Assembly: GCA_910579575.1 (NCBI GenBank)
Contig: CAJTUM010000004.1
Span: 1 to 64,000, forward strand
Direction of reading: 5' to 3'
Source of the DNA: an uncultured Eubacteriales bacterium
GTDB lineage: Bacteria; Bacillota; Clostridia; Oscillospirales; Butyricicoccaceae
Length of the DNA stretch: 64,000 bases
The notes beneath the pieces were generated by a model. That model searched no databases. It was not told the DNA's origin and was given only the letters and a program-made list of their open reading frames with translations. This document shows, in pieces, positions 8,512 through 17,301 of this stretch. Both the position numbers and the translations under genes were made by a program. Numbering within the stretch: the first letter of the stretch is position 1; each line of letters begins with the position of its first letter.

Positions 8512-9675
8512 TTAATTCCGCAGCTCCAGCAGCTTGGCCTTCAGCTCGCCCTCGATGCGACCCAGCTCCTGTTGAGCGGCCTGACGCTTCTCCCGCCCCT
8601 CTTGCTGAATACGAGCCACTTCGTCCAGCGTCTCGATCAAATTACGGTTGGTCTGCTGGAGCGTTTCAATATCCACAATACCCCGCTCCGATTCCTTGGC
8701 GGCGGCGATGGTTCCCATTTTCAGGGTTTCCGCGTTTTTGCGCAGCAGCTCGTTGGTCATGTCCGTCACCGCCCGCTGGGCCTCCATAGCCTGCTGGGAA
8801 TTGGCCATGCCCAGAGCCAATACCATTTGGCTCTTCCACAGAGGAATGGTGTTGACAATGGAAGACTGGATTTTTTCCGCCATCATGGCGTCGTTGTTTT
8901 GCACCAAGCGAATCTGAGGCGCCATCTGGATGGAGATATTGCGGGTCAGTTCCAGATCGTAGAGCTTTTTCTCAAAGCGGATGCACATATTCTCCAGGTC
9001 GTTGGCGGCCTGGGCGTCTTCCGGCAAACCGGAGGCCCGGGCTTTGGCCGTCAGCGCCGGCAGTTCGTTTGCCCGCACCTGCTCCAGCTTTTGCTTGCCC
9101 GCCAGAATATACATGGAAAGCTCTTTGAAATACACCAGGTTCATATCGTACATCTTATCCAGCATAGACATATCCTTCATCAGCTGCACCTGGTGGCTTT
9201 CCAGCATGGCTTCGATGCGGTTGACGTTGGTTTCCGCCTTTGAATATTTGCTTTTCAGCTCTTCGATCTGGCTTTCCGCTTTTTTGAATAGGCCCATAAT
9301 GCCCTTGGGTTTTTCTGCCGTGGCGTCGAACCCCTTGAGCTGGCCGATGAGGTCGGTAATCATATTGCCCACTTCGCCCAGGTCCTTGGTACGCACCTGC
9401 TCCAAGGCAGAGCCGGAGAAATCTGCCACTTTTTTCTGGCTGGCGGAGCCATATTGCAGCACGACGGCGGAATCGGTGATATCGATTTTTTGGGCGAATT
9501 CCGCCACGGTTTTGGCCTCCTCCGGCGTTAGACTGCTCTCGTCCAGCCCGGCGGGCTGGACGGCTTCCGGCTGTTTCGCAGGCTCTGGCGCCAAAGGCTC
9601 CAGTGTCAGCGACGGGGCGGGCGTATCCTTCCATTCCGCCGCCAGGTCCAGCTTGGGGGTTATTTTTTCATCCAT
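8512..9675 (-). CDS. Toxic anion resistance protein TelA family
   Basis: A 387-residue soluble helical protein of the TelA/YaaN family. Landmarks are the helical core AEFAQKIDITDSAVVLQYG, the segment GIMGLFKKAESQIEELKSKY, LDKMYDMNLVYFKELSMYI, and near the C-terminus AQRAVTDMTNELLRKNAETLKMG. Length matches the family (about 360-400). TelA was named for tellurite resistance, but homologues mostly act in envelope stress tolerance, including to antimicrobial peptides. The start overlaps xpaC by 16 bp, the conserved XpaC-TelA pairing. Confidence 0.9.
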   Translation of the reverse strand: MDEKITPKLDLAAEWKDTPAPSLTLEPLAPEPAKQPEAVQPAGLDESSLTPEEAKTVAEFAQKIDITDSAVVLQYGSASQKKVADFSGSALEQVRTKDLGEVGNMITDLIGQLKGFDATAEKPKGIMGLFKKAESQIEELKSKYSKAETNVNRIEAMLESHQVQLMKDMSMLDKMYDMNLVYFKELSMYILAGKQKLEQVRANELPALTAKARASGLPEDAQAANDLENMCIRFEKKLYDLELTRNISIQMAPQIRLVQNNDAMMAEKIQSSIVNTIPLWKSQMVLALGMANSQQAMEAQRAVTDMTNELLRKNAETLKMGTIAAAKESERGIVDIETLQQTNRNLIETLDEVARIQQEGREKRQAAQQELGRIEGELKAKLLELRN

Positions 9676-10331
9676 GGTTCTTCATCCTTTCCGCCTGGCG
9701 CGTCTTCCGCCAGGCCGTCGCCTTTCATCATGTGTTCCAGCACGTCCAGATCCGAGGTGATATCCAGCATTTCGCTGGCAAACAAGCTGTCCAACTGCTT
9801 TTCAAAAGCGGCCGCGATGGTCTGGGCGTTTTGCTCCACGTCGCTTTTCAGCGTCTGGGCGTTCTGTCCCGCCGCGCCGGTTTCCGCCATATGGGCGTAA
9901 GAGGAAATCACCTTCACCGCCGTAGGCAGGTAATAATGCAAAAACCGGCGAATTTGCCGGGCTTTGGCCGGCTGCTTGGCCACCTCGTCCAGGATAGCGC
10001 CGCCAGCCCGCTCCATCCGGCTGATTTGGGCAGAAATGCTCTGTCCCGGAATCCGCGCGTTGAGGGCGGTCAGCTCCTTTAGCTGGCTTCGAGCCTGCTC
10101 CAGCGCCTGGTCCAACTGCTCTTCTCCTGTGTCAAAGGGTTTCAAAGGCGCTGGGACCAAAATGGTTTTGGGCGGCATAAAAGCCGTGGCCGCCAGATAA
10201 ACCGCCATGGAAATCGCCAGCGTCGTCACCAGGCCCCACAGCGTGTACAACGGCAAAACCAGGCCGCAGACCACCCAACTGACGGCGAACAGATAGACCG
10301 GCAGCACAGGCCGGACTTTTTTCTCAATCAC
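9660..10331 (-). CDS. XpaC-like 5-bromo-4-chloroindolyl phosphate hydrolysis protein
   Basis: A 223-residue protein with two adjacent N-terminal membrane helices (about 10-45) and a helical cytoplasmic domain containing RRFLHYYLPTAVKVISSY, the best-conserved XpaC motif. XpaC is named from an indolyl-phosphate plate phenotype and its real activity is unclear. It is a standard partner of TelA. The GTG start sits 9 bases behind GGGAGG. It is the first gene of the four-gene envelope operon on the minus strand. Confidence 0.85.
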   Translation of the reverse strand: MIEKKVRPVLPVYLFAVSWVVCGLVLPLYTLWGLVTTLAISMAVYLAATAFMPPKTILVPAPLKPFDTGEEQLDQALEQARSQLKELTALNARIPGQSISAQISRMERAGGAILDEVAKQPAKARQIRRFLHYYLPTAVKVISSYAHMAETGAAGQNAQTLKSDVEQNAQTIAAAFEKQLDSLFASEMLDITSDLDVLEHMMKGDGLAEDAPGGKDEEPWMKK

Positions 10332-10544
10332 CTTTTACAACCTCCCGCCCCGAAGGGCAATTTTCTAGTACTATATTACACGGTCTCAGCAAAAAAGTCT
10401 ATTCCTTTTTCGCGGCCGCAGGCTTTCTGTCTAAAAGCCAGAAAAAGTGGAAACGACGCGACGTCGATTTTTCTCTCTCCATGGTTTTGCGCAAACCCGG
10501 CTCCTGAGCCCCGACGGCGGACGGCGACAAATCGAACCGTCCCT

Positions 10545-11165
10545 TTATAGGCTCAAATCCGCTTCCTCCCCCTGTATTTTTAAGGCCCTCGAATAAAAGG
10601 TGGCCGTGGGCATCCGGCATTCCAAAGCGGCCTGGCGCAGGGAAATCTGGTTTCTGCGCCAGGCCCGGTAAAGCTCGTCAAAATTTTTGGGCAGAGGCGC
10701 CGGCGGCCTGCCAAACTGCACGCCCCGGGCTTTGGCGGCGGCGATTCCCTCCTTTTGGCGGCATCGGATGTTTTCTCGCTCCTTCTGGGCCACAAAGGAT
10801 AGTATTTGCAGCACCAGGTCGGCGATAAAAGCCCCCATCAGGTCTTTGCCTGTCCGGGTATCCAGCAGCGGCATATCAATGACGCAGATATCCGCCCCGA
10901 TTTCCTTGGTCAGGCGCCGCCATTGAATTTGGATTTCCTCATAATTGCGCCCCAGCCGATCAATGCTCAAGACATAAAGCAGATCTCCCTCCCGCATTCT
11001 GGATACCATTTTCTGATATTGCGGTCGATGAAAATCCTTGCCCGAGATTTTATCGATATAAATATTTCTCTCCGGCGTTCCTACCCGACGAATGGCCTCC
11101 ATCTGCCGGGCCTCGTTTTGCTCCATGGTGGATACCCGCGCATAACCGTAAATTTTCCCCTGCAT
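10545..11165 (-). CDS. Serine recombinase (resolvase/invertase family)
   Basis: A 206-residue small serine recombinase. The N-terminal catalytic domain has the nucleophile Ser12 in YGYARVSTMEQN, the LYVLSIDRLGRNY motif and the long helix E segment AQKERENIRCRQKEGIAAAKARG. Residues 160-195 form a Hin-type helix-turn-helix (DELYRAWRRNQISLRQAALECRM). Length matches plasmid/transposon resolvases and DNA invertases. I see no transposase or paired recombination sites nearby. It lies between the envelope operon and a tRNA cluster, so it may be a remnant of an integrated element or a stand-alone resolvase. Confidence 0.9.
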   Translation of the reverse strand: MQGKIYGYARVSTMEQNEARQMEAIRRVGTPERNIYIDKISGKDFHRPQYQKMVSRMREGDLLYVLSIDRLGRNYEEIQIQWRRLTKEIGADICVIDMPLLDTRTGKDLMGAFIADLVLQILSFVAQKERENIRCRQKEGIAAAKARGVQFGRPPAPLPKNFDELYRAWRRNQISLRQAALECRMPTATFYSRALKIQGEEADLSL

Positions 11166-11746
11166 ATTGTTCCTCCGTTTCCGTCCCTATCGTCTCTTTC
11201 TCTATCGTCCATGCAGTTGAAACGGAGCGAAGGCTCCTTTTTCATCGGCAGACCCACAGACTGCCGATGCGCAAAGCGCGTTTGCGTTTTCTATGAAGCC
11301 GCAGACAAAGAGCCGCTTTGCGGCCTGAAAGGCCGTTTGGCGGCGTTTTGTTGAAACAATTCATCTGGTTCTTTTCAACTGCGCTGACTATAACCGATAG
11401 TTTACACTGCAGAAGCGGATGATTTCCCTCGTTTTTTACCAGCAAAAGTCTTTTCTTGCAAAAAAGCCCTCTGCAAAAGCGGAAGACCAAATAGCGCCTC
11501 GAAAAATCTTCGTTTTTTCAGGGGTTTTCGTTTCGTCAATTTTCAAAAGCTGACGCTCTCCACGGCGAACGCCATGGGATTCTCGATTCAGCGGCCGTAG
11601 CCTGCAACGATAACCGCCCAATCTGCCTTAAAGCGGTTTCCCATTGCCGGGAACTCGCGGAAGGACAGAGCGTAGGCCGCCCAAACCAGGCGGCGCGTTT
11701 GCGCCGTTTCGCCGGCGGCGGCTGGGAAAACTGCCCGACGGGCAAC
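11166..11746. other. Intergenic region without a gene
   Basis: About 580 bases between the recombinase and the tRNA cluster. The frames lack ribosome-binding sites and look random. No transposon ends are recognisable. Confidence 0.4.
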
Positions 11747-11780
11747 AAAAAAAGACACGCCTTTCAGCGTGTCTTTTTTT
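11747..11780 (-). terminator. Terminator of the tRNA cluster
   Basis: Stem GACACGC / GCGTGTC with a 6-base loop and seven T on the minus-strand side, right after tRNA-Lys. Confidence 0.9.
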
Positions 11781-11781
11781 C

Positions 11782-11857
11782 TGGTGACCCATCGGCGACT
11801 CGAACGCCGGACACCCTCCTTAAAAGGGAGGTGCTCTGCCAGCTGAGCTAATGGGTC
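11782..11857 (-). tRNA. tRNA-Lys(TTT)
   Basis: Acceptor GACCCAT/ATGGGTC, anticodon stem CTCCC/GGGAG with loop TTTTAAG giving anticodon TTT, T-arm GGCGTTCGAGTCGCC, encoded CCA. Last gene of the minus-strand cluster Gly-Arg-His-Gln-Lys. Confidence 0.95.
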
Positions 11858-11860
11858 ATA

Positions 11861-11935
11861 TGGCTGGGATGGCAGGATTTGAACCTGCGGATGCGGGAGT
11901 CAAAGTCCCGTGCCTTACCCCTTGGCTACACCCCA
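11861..11935 (-). tRNA. tRNA-Gln(TTG)
   Basis: Acceptor TGGGGTG paired with CATCCCA (one G-U type pair), anticodon stem CGGGA/TCCCG with loop CTTTGAC giving TTG, T-arm with GGTTCAAATCC, discriminator G and encoded CCA. Confidence 0.95.
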
Positions 11936-11994
11936 ATATAACAAAAATCACACATGGGCCGCCCAATCAGGAGCAAAGGACGAAAGAAAAGATA

Positions 11995-12072
11995 TGGGGT
12001 GGATGACCGGATTCGAACCGGCGACCCCCAGAGCCACAATCTGGTGCTCTAACCAACTGAGCTACACCCACC
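11995..12072 (-). tRNA. tRNA-His(GTG)
   Basis: Anticodon stem CCAGA/TCTGG with loop TTGTGGC giving GTG. An extra 5' G opposite a C discriminator is present, as in histidine tRNAs. CCA is encoded. Confidence 0.95.
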
Positions 12073-12078
12073 ATATCC

Positions 12079-12155
12079 TGGCGTGCCCGGAGGGACTCGA
12101 ACCCCCAACCTACTGCTTAGAAGGCAGTTGCTCTATCCTGCTGAGCTACGGGCAC
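12079..12155 (-). tRNA. tRNA-Arg(TCT)
   Basis: Acceptor GTGCCCG/CGGGCAC, anticodon arm ACTGC/GCAGT with loop CTTCTAA giving TCT, T-arm GGTTCGAGTCC, encoded CCA. Confidence 0.95.
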
Positions 12156-12178
12156 ATATCCCCCACGGCAAACCGCAA

Positions 12179-12252
<74 letters not shown>

Positions 12253-12271
12253 AAAGCAATTCAGCTTTACA

Positions 12272-12300
12272 AGCATATCACATCAGCAGTCTTTTGTCAA
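12272..12300 (-). promoter_or_regulatory. Sigma-A promoter of the tRNA cluster
   Basis: Minus strand TTGACA, 17-base spacer, TATGCT, about 20 bases ahead of tRNA-Gly. Confidence 0.85.
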
Positions 12301-12315
12301 CACCCATTTATGGAA

Positions 12316-12350
12316 CCCCGGCCCTTTTTTTTGGGCCGGGGAGCCTTTTT
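12316..12350. terminator. Stem-loop after the ClpE-like gene
   Basis: Perfect 9-bp stem CCCCGGCCC/GGGCCGGGG with an eight-T loop on the plus strand. It lies between the stop of the ATPase gene and the tRNA promoter and probably ends the ATPase transcript. The T-tract after it on the minus strand is weak. Confidence 0.6.
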
Positions 12351-12352
12351 CT

Positions 12353-14722
12353 TCAACGCGTCTCCAGCAAAACGTTCTCGCTGTCGGCAGTGATGCGGAT
12401 GGATGCAATCGGGTTCTGGTACGCCGCAATCATCGCCGCGGCGGCCTTGTCCTCGATTTCCTTTTGGACACAGCGGCGTAAATTCCTCGCCCCGTATTTA
12501 ATAGAATACGACTTTTCTACCAAAAAGTCAAGGACGAAATCGTCAAAAATCAGCTCGACGCCGTTTTCTTTCAGAGCGGCGGCCAAATCTTCCAGCATAA
12601 TCCTGGCAATACAAGCAAAATCCTGTTTGGACAACTGCTGAAAGGCCACGACTTCATCGATGCGGTTGATAAATTCCGGCCGCATAATCTCGCGCAGGGC
12701 TTTCATAGCCTTTTCCTGCCCCTGCTCGCTTACGCTGCGGCCAAAGCCCACCGAGCCGTCCTTTCTATCCGAGCCGGCGTTGGAGGTCATGATAATCACT
12801 GCGTTTTCAAAGGAAACCCGGCGCCCCTGGGAATCCGTGGCCACTCCGTCGTCCAAGATTTGCAGCAACACGTTGAGCACGTCCGGGTGGGCCTTTTCAA
12901 TCTCGTCAAACAGCACCACTGAATAGGGGCGGCGGCGGATTTTCTCCGTCAGCTGCCCGGCCTCGTCATAGCCCACATAGCCTGGAGGGGCGCCGATGAG
13001 CCGGCTGACGCTGTGTTTTTCCATATATTCGCTCATATCCAGCCGGATCAAAGCGTCCGGCGTATCAAACAAATCGGCCGCCAGACATTTTACCAGCTCG
13101 GTTTTGCCCACGCCGGTGGGGCCCACAAAGATAAAAGAAACTGGCTTGCGCTTGGGCGAAACCCCCGCTCGGCTGCGGCGGATGGCGGCGGCCACAGCGC
13201 CGATGGCCTCGTTTTGCCCCACGACTCGGCGGCGCAGCCGCTCCTCCAAGCAGTTCAACCGCTCAAACTCCTGCTGGCGCACCTTGCTGGCGGGGATTTT
13301 GGTCCACCGCTCGATGACCAGAGCCAAATCGTTCACCGTCAACTGGGGTTTGGCTTGGGCCCGCAGTTGCGTCAGCCGCTGGTCGATCTGCATCTGGCGG
13401 CTGCGAATATAAGCCAGCCGCTGGTAAACGCCAGTTTCATCTGGGTTCTGCATCAGCTCTTCCTGCTCGGCCGCCAAGGCCGCCCCCTCCTCTTCCAGCC
13501 GGCTCCGCTCGTTGATTTCCTGGTTTTTCAGGTTGATTTCCGAGCAAGCCTCGTCGATGAGGTCGATGGCCTTGTCGGGCAAAAACCGGTCGTTGATATA
13601 CCGTTCCGCCAGATAAACCGCCTGGCGGGCGGCTTCGTCGCCGATTTCCACCCCATGGAAGCTCTCATAATAGCCTCGAATACCCTTGAGAATATCCACC
13701 GTCTGCTCCAAGGAGGGCTCGTTGACCGTGACGGGCTGAAACCGGCGCTCCAAGGCGGAATCCTTTTCGATATACCGGCGGTATTCCTTAAAGGTTGTGG
13801 CGCCGATGACCTGCACCTCTCCCCGGGAAAGGGCTGGTTTCAAAATATTAGCGGCGTTCATAGAGCCTTCGGCGTCGCCGGCGCCCGCCAGGTTGTGCAC
13901 CTCGTCGATCACCAGGATGATGTTGCCCAGACTCTTCACCTCGTCGATCAAGCCCTTCATCCGGCTTTCAAACTGGCCCCGAAACTGTGTGCCCGCCACC
14001 ATAGCGGTCATATCCAGCAACCAGACCTCTTTGTTTTGCAGCTTAAAGGGAACCTCTCCTTGGGCGATTTTGGCGGCCAGCCCTTCGGCCACGGCGGTTT
14101 TGCCCACGCCGGGCTCGCCGATCAGGCAGGGGTTGTTTTTCTGCCTGCGGTTGAGGATTTGAATCACCCGCTCAATCTCGTTCTCCCGGCCGATCACCCG
14201 GTCCAATCCGCCTTCCCGGGCCTTTCGAGTCAGGTCCGTGGCGTATCCGTTGAGGAATTTTCGCTTTTTATCCGGCTTTTTCTTTTTCTGCCCCCAGCGG
14301 CTCGGTCGGCTGCGGCGTTCTTCGTCCTCCGGCCCCTCCTCCTGCGCCTGCATGGAAAAGAAGGGAATCACCGGCGTGCGGGATTGGTTTTCAGGCTCCT
14401 CCTCCTCTTCTTCTTCGTCATATTCTTCAAATTCTTCCTCGTCGTCTTCTTCCAAATCGTTCAAATCATCGGCGACGCCTCGCATCAGCGCCGAAATCAT
14501 CTCTTCCGGGTTGGCGTTCTGCAGCTCCTGGGCCACGTTTTCAATATCGCTGTCCGTAATGCCAAAGCGCTCGATCATATCCGTCACTGGCTTGATATTC
14601 AGCTCTTTGGCGCACTGAAGGCACAGGCCTTCGTTGACGGCTTTGCCGTTTTCCAACCGCGTGACAAAGACGACGGCCACATTCTTTTTGCATTTAGAGC
14701 AAAGCGGCATATTCATGATCAT
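12353..14722 (-). CDS. ClpE/ClpC-like AAA+ unfoldase with N-terminal zinc finger
   Basis: A ClpATPase of about 789 residues. It starts with a four-cysteine zinc finger (MPLCSKCKKN ... EGLCLQCAKE), as in ClpE, not the Clp-N repeats of ClpC. A very acidic linker of about 30 residues and a basic stretch follow. AAA-1 has Walker A GEPGVGKTAVAEGLA and IILVIDEVHNL. A mid-region coiled coil (about 400-460) follows. AAA-2 has GPTGVGKTELVKCLA, SEYMEKHSVSRLIGAPPGYVG and VVLFDEIEKAH. It should unfold stress-damaged proteins, probably for ClpP, which is not in this window. Several close ATGs exist; the one 10 bases behind GGAG is chosen, so the first residues are uncertain. Confidence 0.92.
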   Translation of the reverse strand: MIMNMPLCSKCKKNVAVVFVTRLENGKAVNEGLCLQCAKELNIKPVTDMIERFGITDSDIENVAQELQNANPEEMISALMRGVADDLNDLEEDDEEEFEEYDEEEEEEEPENQSRTPVIPFFSMQAQEEGPEDEERRSRPSRWGQKKKKPDKKRKFLNGYATDLTRKAREGGLDRVIGRENEIERVIQILNRRQKNNPCLIGEPGVGKTAVAEGLAAKIAQGEVPFKLQNKEVWLLDMTAMVAGTQFRGQFESRMKGLIDEVKSLGNIILVIDEVHNLAGAGDAEGSMNAANILKPALSRGEVQVIGATTFKEYRRYIEKDSALERRFQPVTVNEPSLEQTVDILKGIRGYYESFHGVEIGDEAARQAVYLAERYINDRFLPDKAIDLIDEACSEINLKNQEINERSRLEEEGAALAAEQEELMQNPDETGVYQRLAYIRSRQMQIDQRLTQLRAQAKPQLTVNDLALVIERWTKIPASKVRQQEFERLNCLEERLRRRVVGQNEAIGAVAAAIRRSRAGVSPKRKPVSFIFVGPTGVGKTELVKCLAADLFDTPDALIRLDMSEYMEKHSVSRLIGAPPGYVGYDEAGQLTEKIRRRPYSVVLFDEIEKAHPDVLNVLLQILDDGVATDSQGRRVSFENAVIIMTSNAGSDRKDGSVGFGRSVSEQGQEKAMKALREIMRPEFINRIDEVVAFQQLSKQDFACIARIMLEDLAAALKENGVELIFDDFVLDFLVEKSYSIKYGARNLRRCVQKEIEDKAAAAMIAAYQNPIASIRITADSENVLLETR

Positions 14723-14843
14723 CCATCCCATTCTCCATGCGGGATATCAATCTCCGTCCCGCCGCCGCATGGCGCGGCGAGACGCAGGCAAATTGCGATC
14801 TATCCTATGTTCTTTCTGGGCAAAGGGCGTTTTGCTCCTCCTT

Positions 14844-15491
14844 TTAGGGAAACAGGCTATAAACAAAAGCGCCCACATGGCTCTGGGCCAAGCTCTGCTG
14901 GTCCAAAAATCCTCCCACGCCCTGGGGGGCCAAGGCCCGCATTCCCAAGCACAGCAGCAGAATCGTCAACAGACCTCCTGCGGCGCCCAACGCCAGACCG
15001 GCTCCATGATTGACCGCCCGCACCACAGGCAGTTTGCTGCCCGCCAAACGAACCAAGAGCCAGATCGCCCCTTTACACAAAGTAAAACCGACGAGAAAGG
15101 CCAGAACCGGAGCGATTTCCTGGCTGACGGCCTTGGCGGCGGCGGAAAGCAAATCCTGGCCGGAAACCTGCAAATTCTGACGCACGGCGTCAAACAGATG
15201 CTCCGGTATCCGCAACGATTGCATCAGCGAATCCAACTGAGCGCCCAAGGCCGCCGCCGGCCCCTGAATGACCTGAGACAGCTTGTCGCCGCCAGCCCGC
15301 AGCAGCATTTTTTCCACAGAAGGCTCCAATATACCGGCGATCATAGGCGTAAGAGCCGGCGCGGCGATTTTGACCGCGCCCACATAAGAAATCAGCGAAC
15401 CGCACAAGCCGGCCGCAGCCCCAAAAACGCCTTTGCGGGCGCCTATCCAGCAGGCGCCCAAAAAAATCGCCAAAAAGATTAAATCGACCAT
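14844..15491 (-). CDS. CvpA-family membrane protein
   Basis: A 215-residue protein with four main hydrophobic segments in the CvpA/colicin-V-production pattern. An N-terminal helix pair (DLIFLAIFLGACWIGARKGVF, then a Gly-rich helix) is followed by a soluble loop of about 60 residues and two C-terminal helices (VLAFLVGFTLCKGAIWLLVRL and GLALGAAGGLLTILLLCLGM). It starts at ATG behind GGAG. CvpA proteins affect envelope integrity and surface growth, but the mechanism is not settled. A duplicated 74-bp hairpin element occupies the gap upstream. Confidence 0.85.
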   Translation of the reverse strand: MVDLIFLAIFLGACWIGARKGVFGAAAGLCGSLISYVGAVKIAAPALTPMIAGILEPSVEKMLLRAGGDKLSQVIQGPAAALGAQLDSLMQSLRIPEHLFDAVRQNLQVSGQDLLSAAAKAVSQEIAPVLAFLVGFTLCKGAIWLLVRLAGSKLPVVRAVNHGAGLALGAAGGLLTILLLCLGMRALAPQGVGGFLDQQSLAQSHVGAFVYSLFP

Positions 15492-15504
15492 AGCGGCCGC
15501 TCCT

Positions 15505-15578
15505 TTCTCCCCACAAAATCTGCGATTTTGCGGGGGCCCTCTTTTGATTGAATCGATTTCCGGCGACTAAATCGCCGC
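15505..15578. repeat. 74-bp direct repeat, copy 1
   Basis: Identical or nearly so to 15637-15710. Each copy has a stem-loop (CCCCaCAAAATC tgc GATTTTGcGGGG) and a second short palindrome (GGCGA ctaaa TCGCC). It sits just ahead of the cvpA-like gene. Confidence 0.9.
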
Positions 15579-15636
15579 AAATCCACTCGCCGGATTCCCG
15601 CCGCCCCGCCGAGGCGGGGCCCCGGCGCTCCGCGCC

Positions 15637-15710
15637 TTCTCCCCACAAAATCTGCGATTTTGCGGGGGCCCTCTTTTGATTGAATCGATTTCCGGCGACT
15701 AAATCGCCGC
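15637..15710. repeat. 74-bp direct repeat, copy 2
   Basis: Second copy, abutting the stop codon of the Imm1-like gene. The 58 bases between copies contain another GC hairpin (GCCCCGCC / GGCGGGGC type). The duplication is intergenic and codes for nothing I can see. Confidence 0.9.
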
Positions 15711-16052
15711 TCAAGGCTCTGCGTCGTCATGCCATGTAATAAAATCCGGCAGTTCATGGCGCTTTTCAAAGAAATCCAGAGCCTTCTTCACTTGCTCCAC
15801 GGGCAGCGCATAGGCCAACGGATAACGATCCAGCTGACCGTTGGCCAGCATAAACTCCATGGTTTCGCCGTCATCCTCGGTTCCTGGGTAATCTGGATTT
15901 CTGGAGCTGAATCCCGCATCGCCTTCTTCCCGCAGATACATGAGCCAGCCCCAATCCCCGTTAATCAGCGCCGTCATGGTCCGTTGGTTCTCTTCCGTCT
16001 CTTGAGGGCAAACCCAGATCTCCTGATATTGCCCCTCTTGCCAGATATCCAT
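15711..16052 (-). CDS. Imm1-like orphan immunity protein
   Basis: A 113-residue soluble acidic protein. The C-terminal part (YPLAYALPVEQVKKALDFFE, then ELPDFITWHDD) resembles the end of Imm1-family immunity proteins: a helix that starts after a 'P' and a terminal 'W' motif after a proline-aromatic pair. The middle reads GWLMYLREEGDAGFSSRNPD, consistent with that family's sheet region. Immunity proteins of this sort neutralise polymorphic toxins. No toxin gene is adjacent, so it would be an orphan. The assignment rests on pattern only. Confidence 0.5.
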   Translation of the reverse strand: MDIWQEGQYQEIWVCPQETEENQRTMTALINGDWGWLMYLREEGDAGFSSRNPDYPGTEDDGETMEFMLANGQLDRYPLAYALPVEQVKKALDFFEKRHELPDFITWHDDAEP

Positions 16053-16086
16053 AACGCCTTCCTGCTTTCGTAAAAAATCTTTCGGA

Positions 16087-17301
16087 TCAATCCAGGTACA
16101 ACAGCTCTGCCCGGTCGGCGTAAATCAGAACCAGGCCCCCATCCTCCCGCTGAAGGACGGCCCGGGCGTTGACCTCCTGGCAGGAGGTCTCCTCTCCTCC
16201 AGGCAAAATCGAAGCCTGCTCCACCCTGTCCCGCAGCAGCAGGGCCACATAATCGCCGCCATAGGAAATATCCCGCGCCGCGTCGGCATAATACCGGTCG
16301 AAGGCCAGCCCTCCGTTTTCGTCAATAACCGCCGCCCGAGAGCGCTGGTTTTTCTCTCCAGTTTCCAAAACCACGCAAGGCAGGCGGCCCATTTCATGGC
16401 AGAAGGTTACGGCCGCTCCCTTGGAATATTCAAAGCGGCCCCGCTCTTGGCCCTCTTCGTCATAGGAGAAAACGCCCCGATCTGTCACAAGCATTAGGGA
16501 ATCCTGTTCATAGTATTCCATGGAATAGACCGTCAAATCGCCCAAAGGGATGTCAAAAAGCGGCTCTTCTCGGTCGGTGGCAAACACCCGAACGACGGAA
16601 ACCCGCCGGCCGCCTTCCTCGCTCATGCACAAAGCGGCCAGCCGCCGAGCGTCCGGCGAGACGCAGGATTTCATGATATAATATTCTGAAGTGCTCCATT
16701 TAAACCGAGGTTTTTTCCGATTGTCATATAAAGTAACGGCGGCCCGATAGCCCTGCTCGTCCGTCACCACGCTGAAAGCCCCATTGTAATTGACCGAGGC
16801 CGAAATAATGTCCGATTCCAGCTGAATCTGCCACAGGGCGGCGTAGCGGTTGGTCAGGCAAAGGCTTTTGCCCCCTCTGTCATAGGCCAGCAAGTTGTCG
16901 GCGGCGGCGCTCAAGGCGGGGTTGGCGTATTTGAGCTGCGCCCGCAGCTGCTCTTGCCCTTGGGCGTTGATAAAGCTCAGCGTGTCTCCGCTGAGCGCCG
17001 CCAAACCGTCGCCAAAGGAGCAGTAGACGCTGTCGGCTTCAAAGGGAAACGAAACTCCCGCCGCCCCCATCCCGCCGCTGGCCCAAGCGTCGGAAAGATA
17101 AGCGGCCATGCGGCGCAGATTGGTCAGCGAAAGCTGTTCGTGGTAATTCCACACGGAATAGATGAGAAAGCACAGCAAACCCAGGACAGAAAGGCTTTTC
17201 AGCAGGCCGCAGACCTGCCGCCGCCGGTCCGGCCGGAAAGGGGTGATATTGCCCAGATTCGCCTCTGGCGGAGCGGGCGGCGCCTTGCGAAAATCAGACA
17301 T
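16087..17301 (-). CDS. DUF5711-like single-pass membrane protein
   Basis: A 404-residue protein with a short Pro-rich cytoplasmic N-terminus, one membrane helix at about 30-47 (LLKSLSVLGLLCFLIYSVW) and a large outside domain. The outside domain is rich in beta strands with repeated aromatic-glycine turns, such as LAALSGDTLSFIN, LLAYDRGGKSLCL and LVTDRGVFSYDEEG, suggesting a beta-propeller-like fold. This matches the DUF5711 group of Clostridia. It overlaps truA by 8 bp and ends the ecf-truA operon. Function unknown. Confidence 0.75.
   Translation of the reverse strand: MSDFRKAPPAPPEANLGNITPFRPDRRRQVCGLLKSLSVLGLLCFLIYSVWNYHEQLSLTNLRRMAAYLSDAWASGGMGAAGVSFPFEADSVYCSFGDGLAALSGDTLSFINAQGQEQLRAQLKYANPALSAAADNLLAYDRGGKSLCLTNRYAALWQIQLESDIISASVNYNGAFSVVTDEQGYRAAVTLYDNRKKPRFKWSTSEYYIMKSCVSPDARRLAALCMSEEGGRRVSVVRVFATDREEPLFDIPLGDLTVYSMEYYEQDSLMLVTDRGVFSYDEEGQERGRFEYSKGAAVTFCHEMGRLPCVVLETGEKNQRSRAAVIDENGGLAFDRYYADAARDISYGGDYVALLLRDRVEQASILPGGEETSCQEVNARAVLQREDGGLVLIYADRAELLYLD

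Noticed and set aside
13013..15013. 666-codon open frame antisense to the ClpE-like and CvpA-like genes
   Set aside because: It spans two real genes on the other strand and has shadow-type composition.
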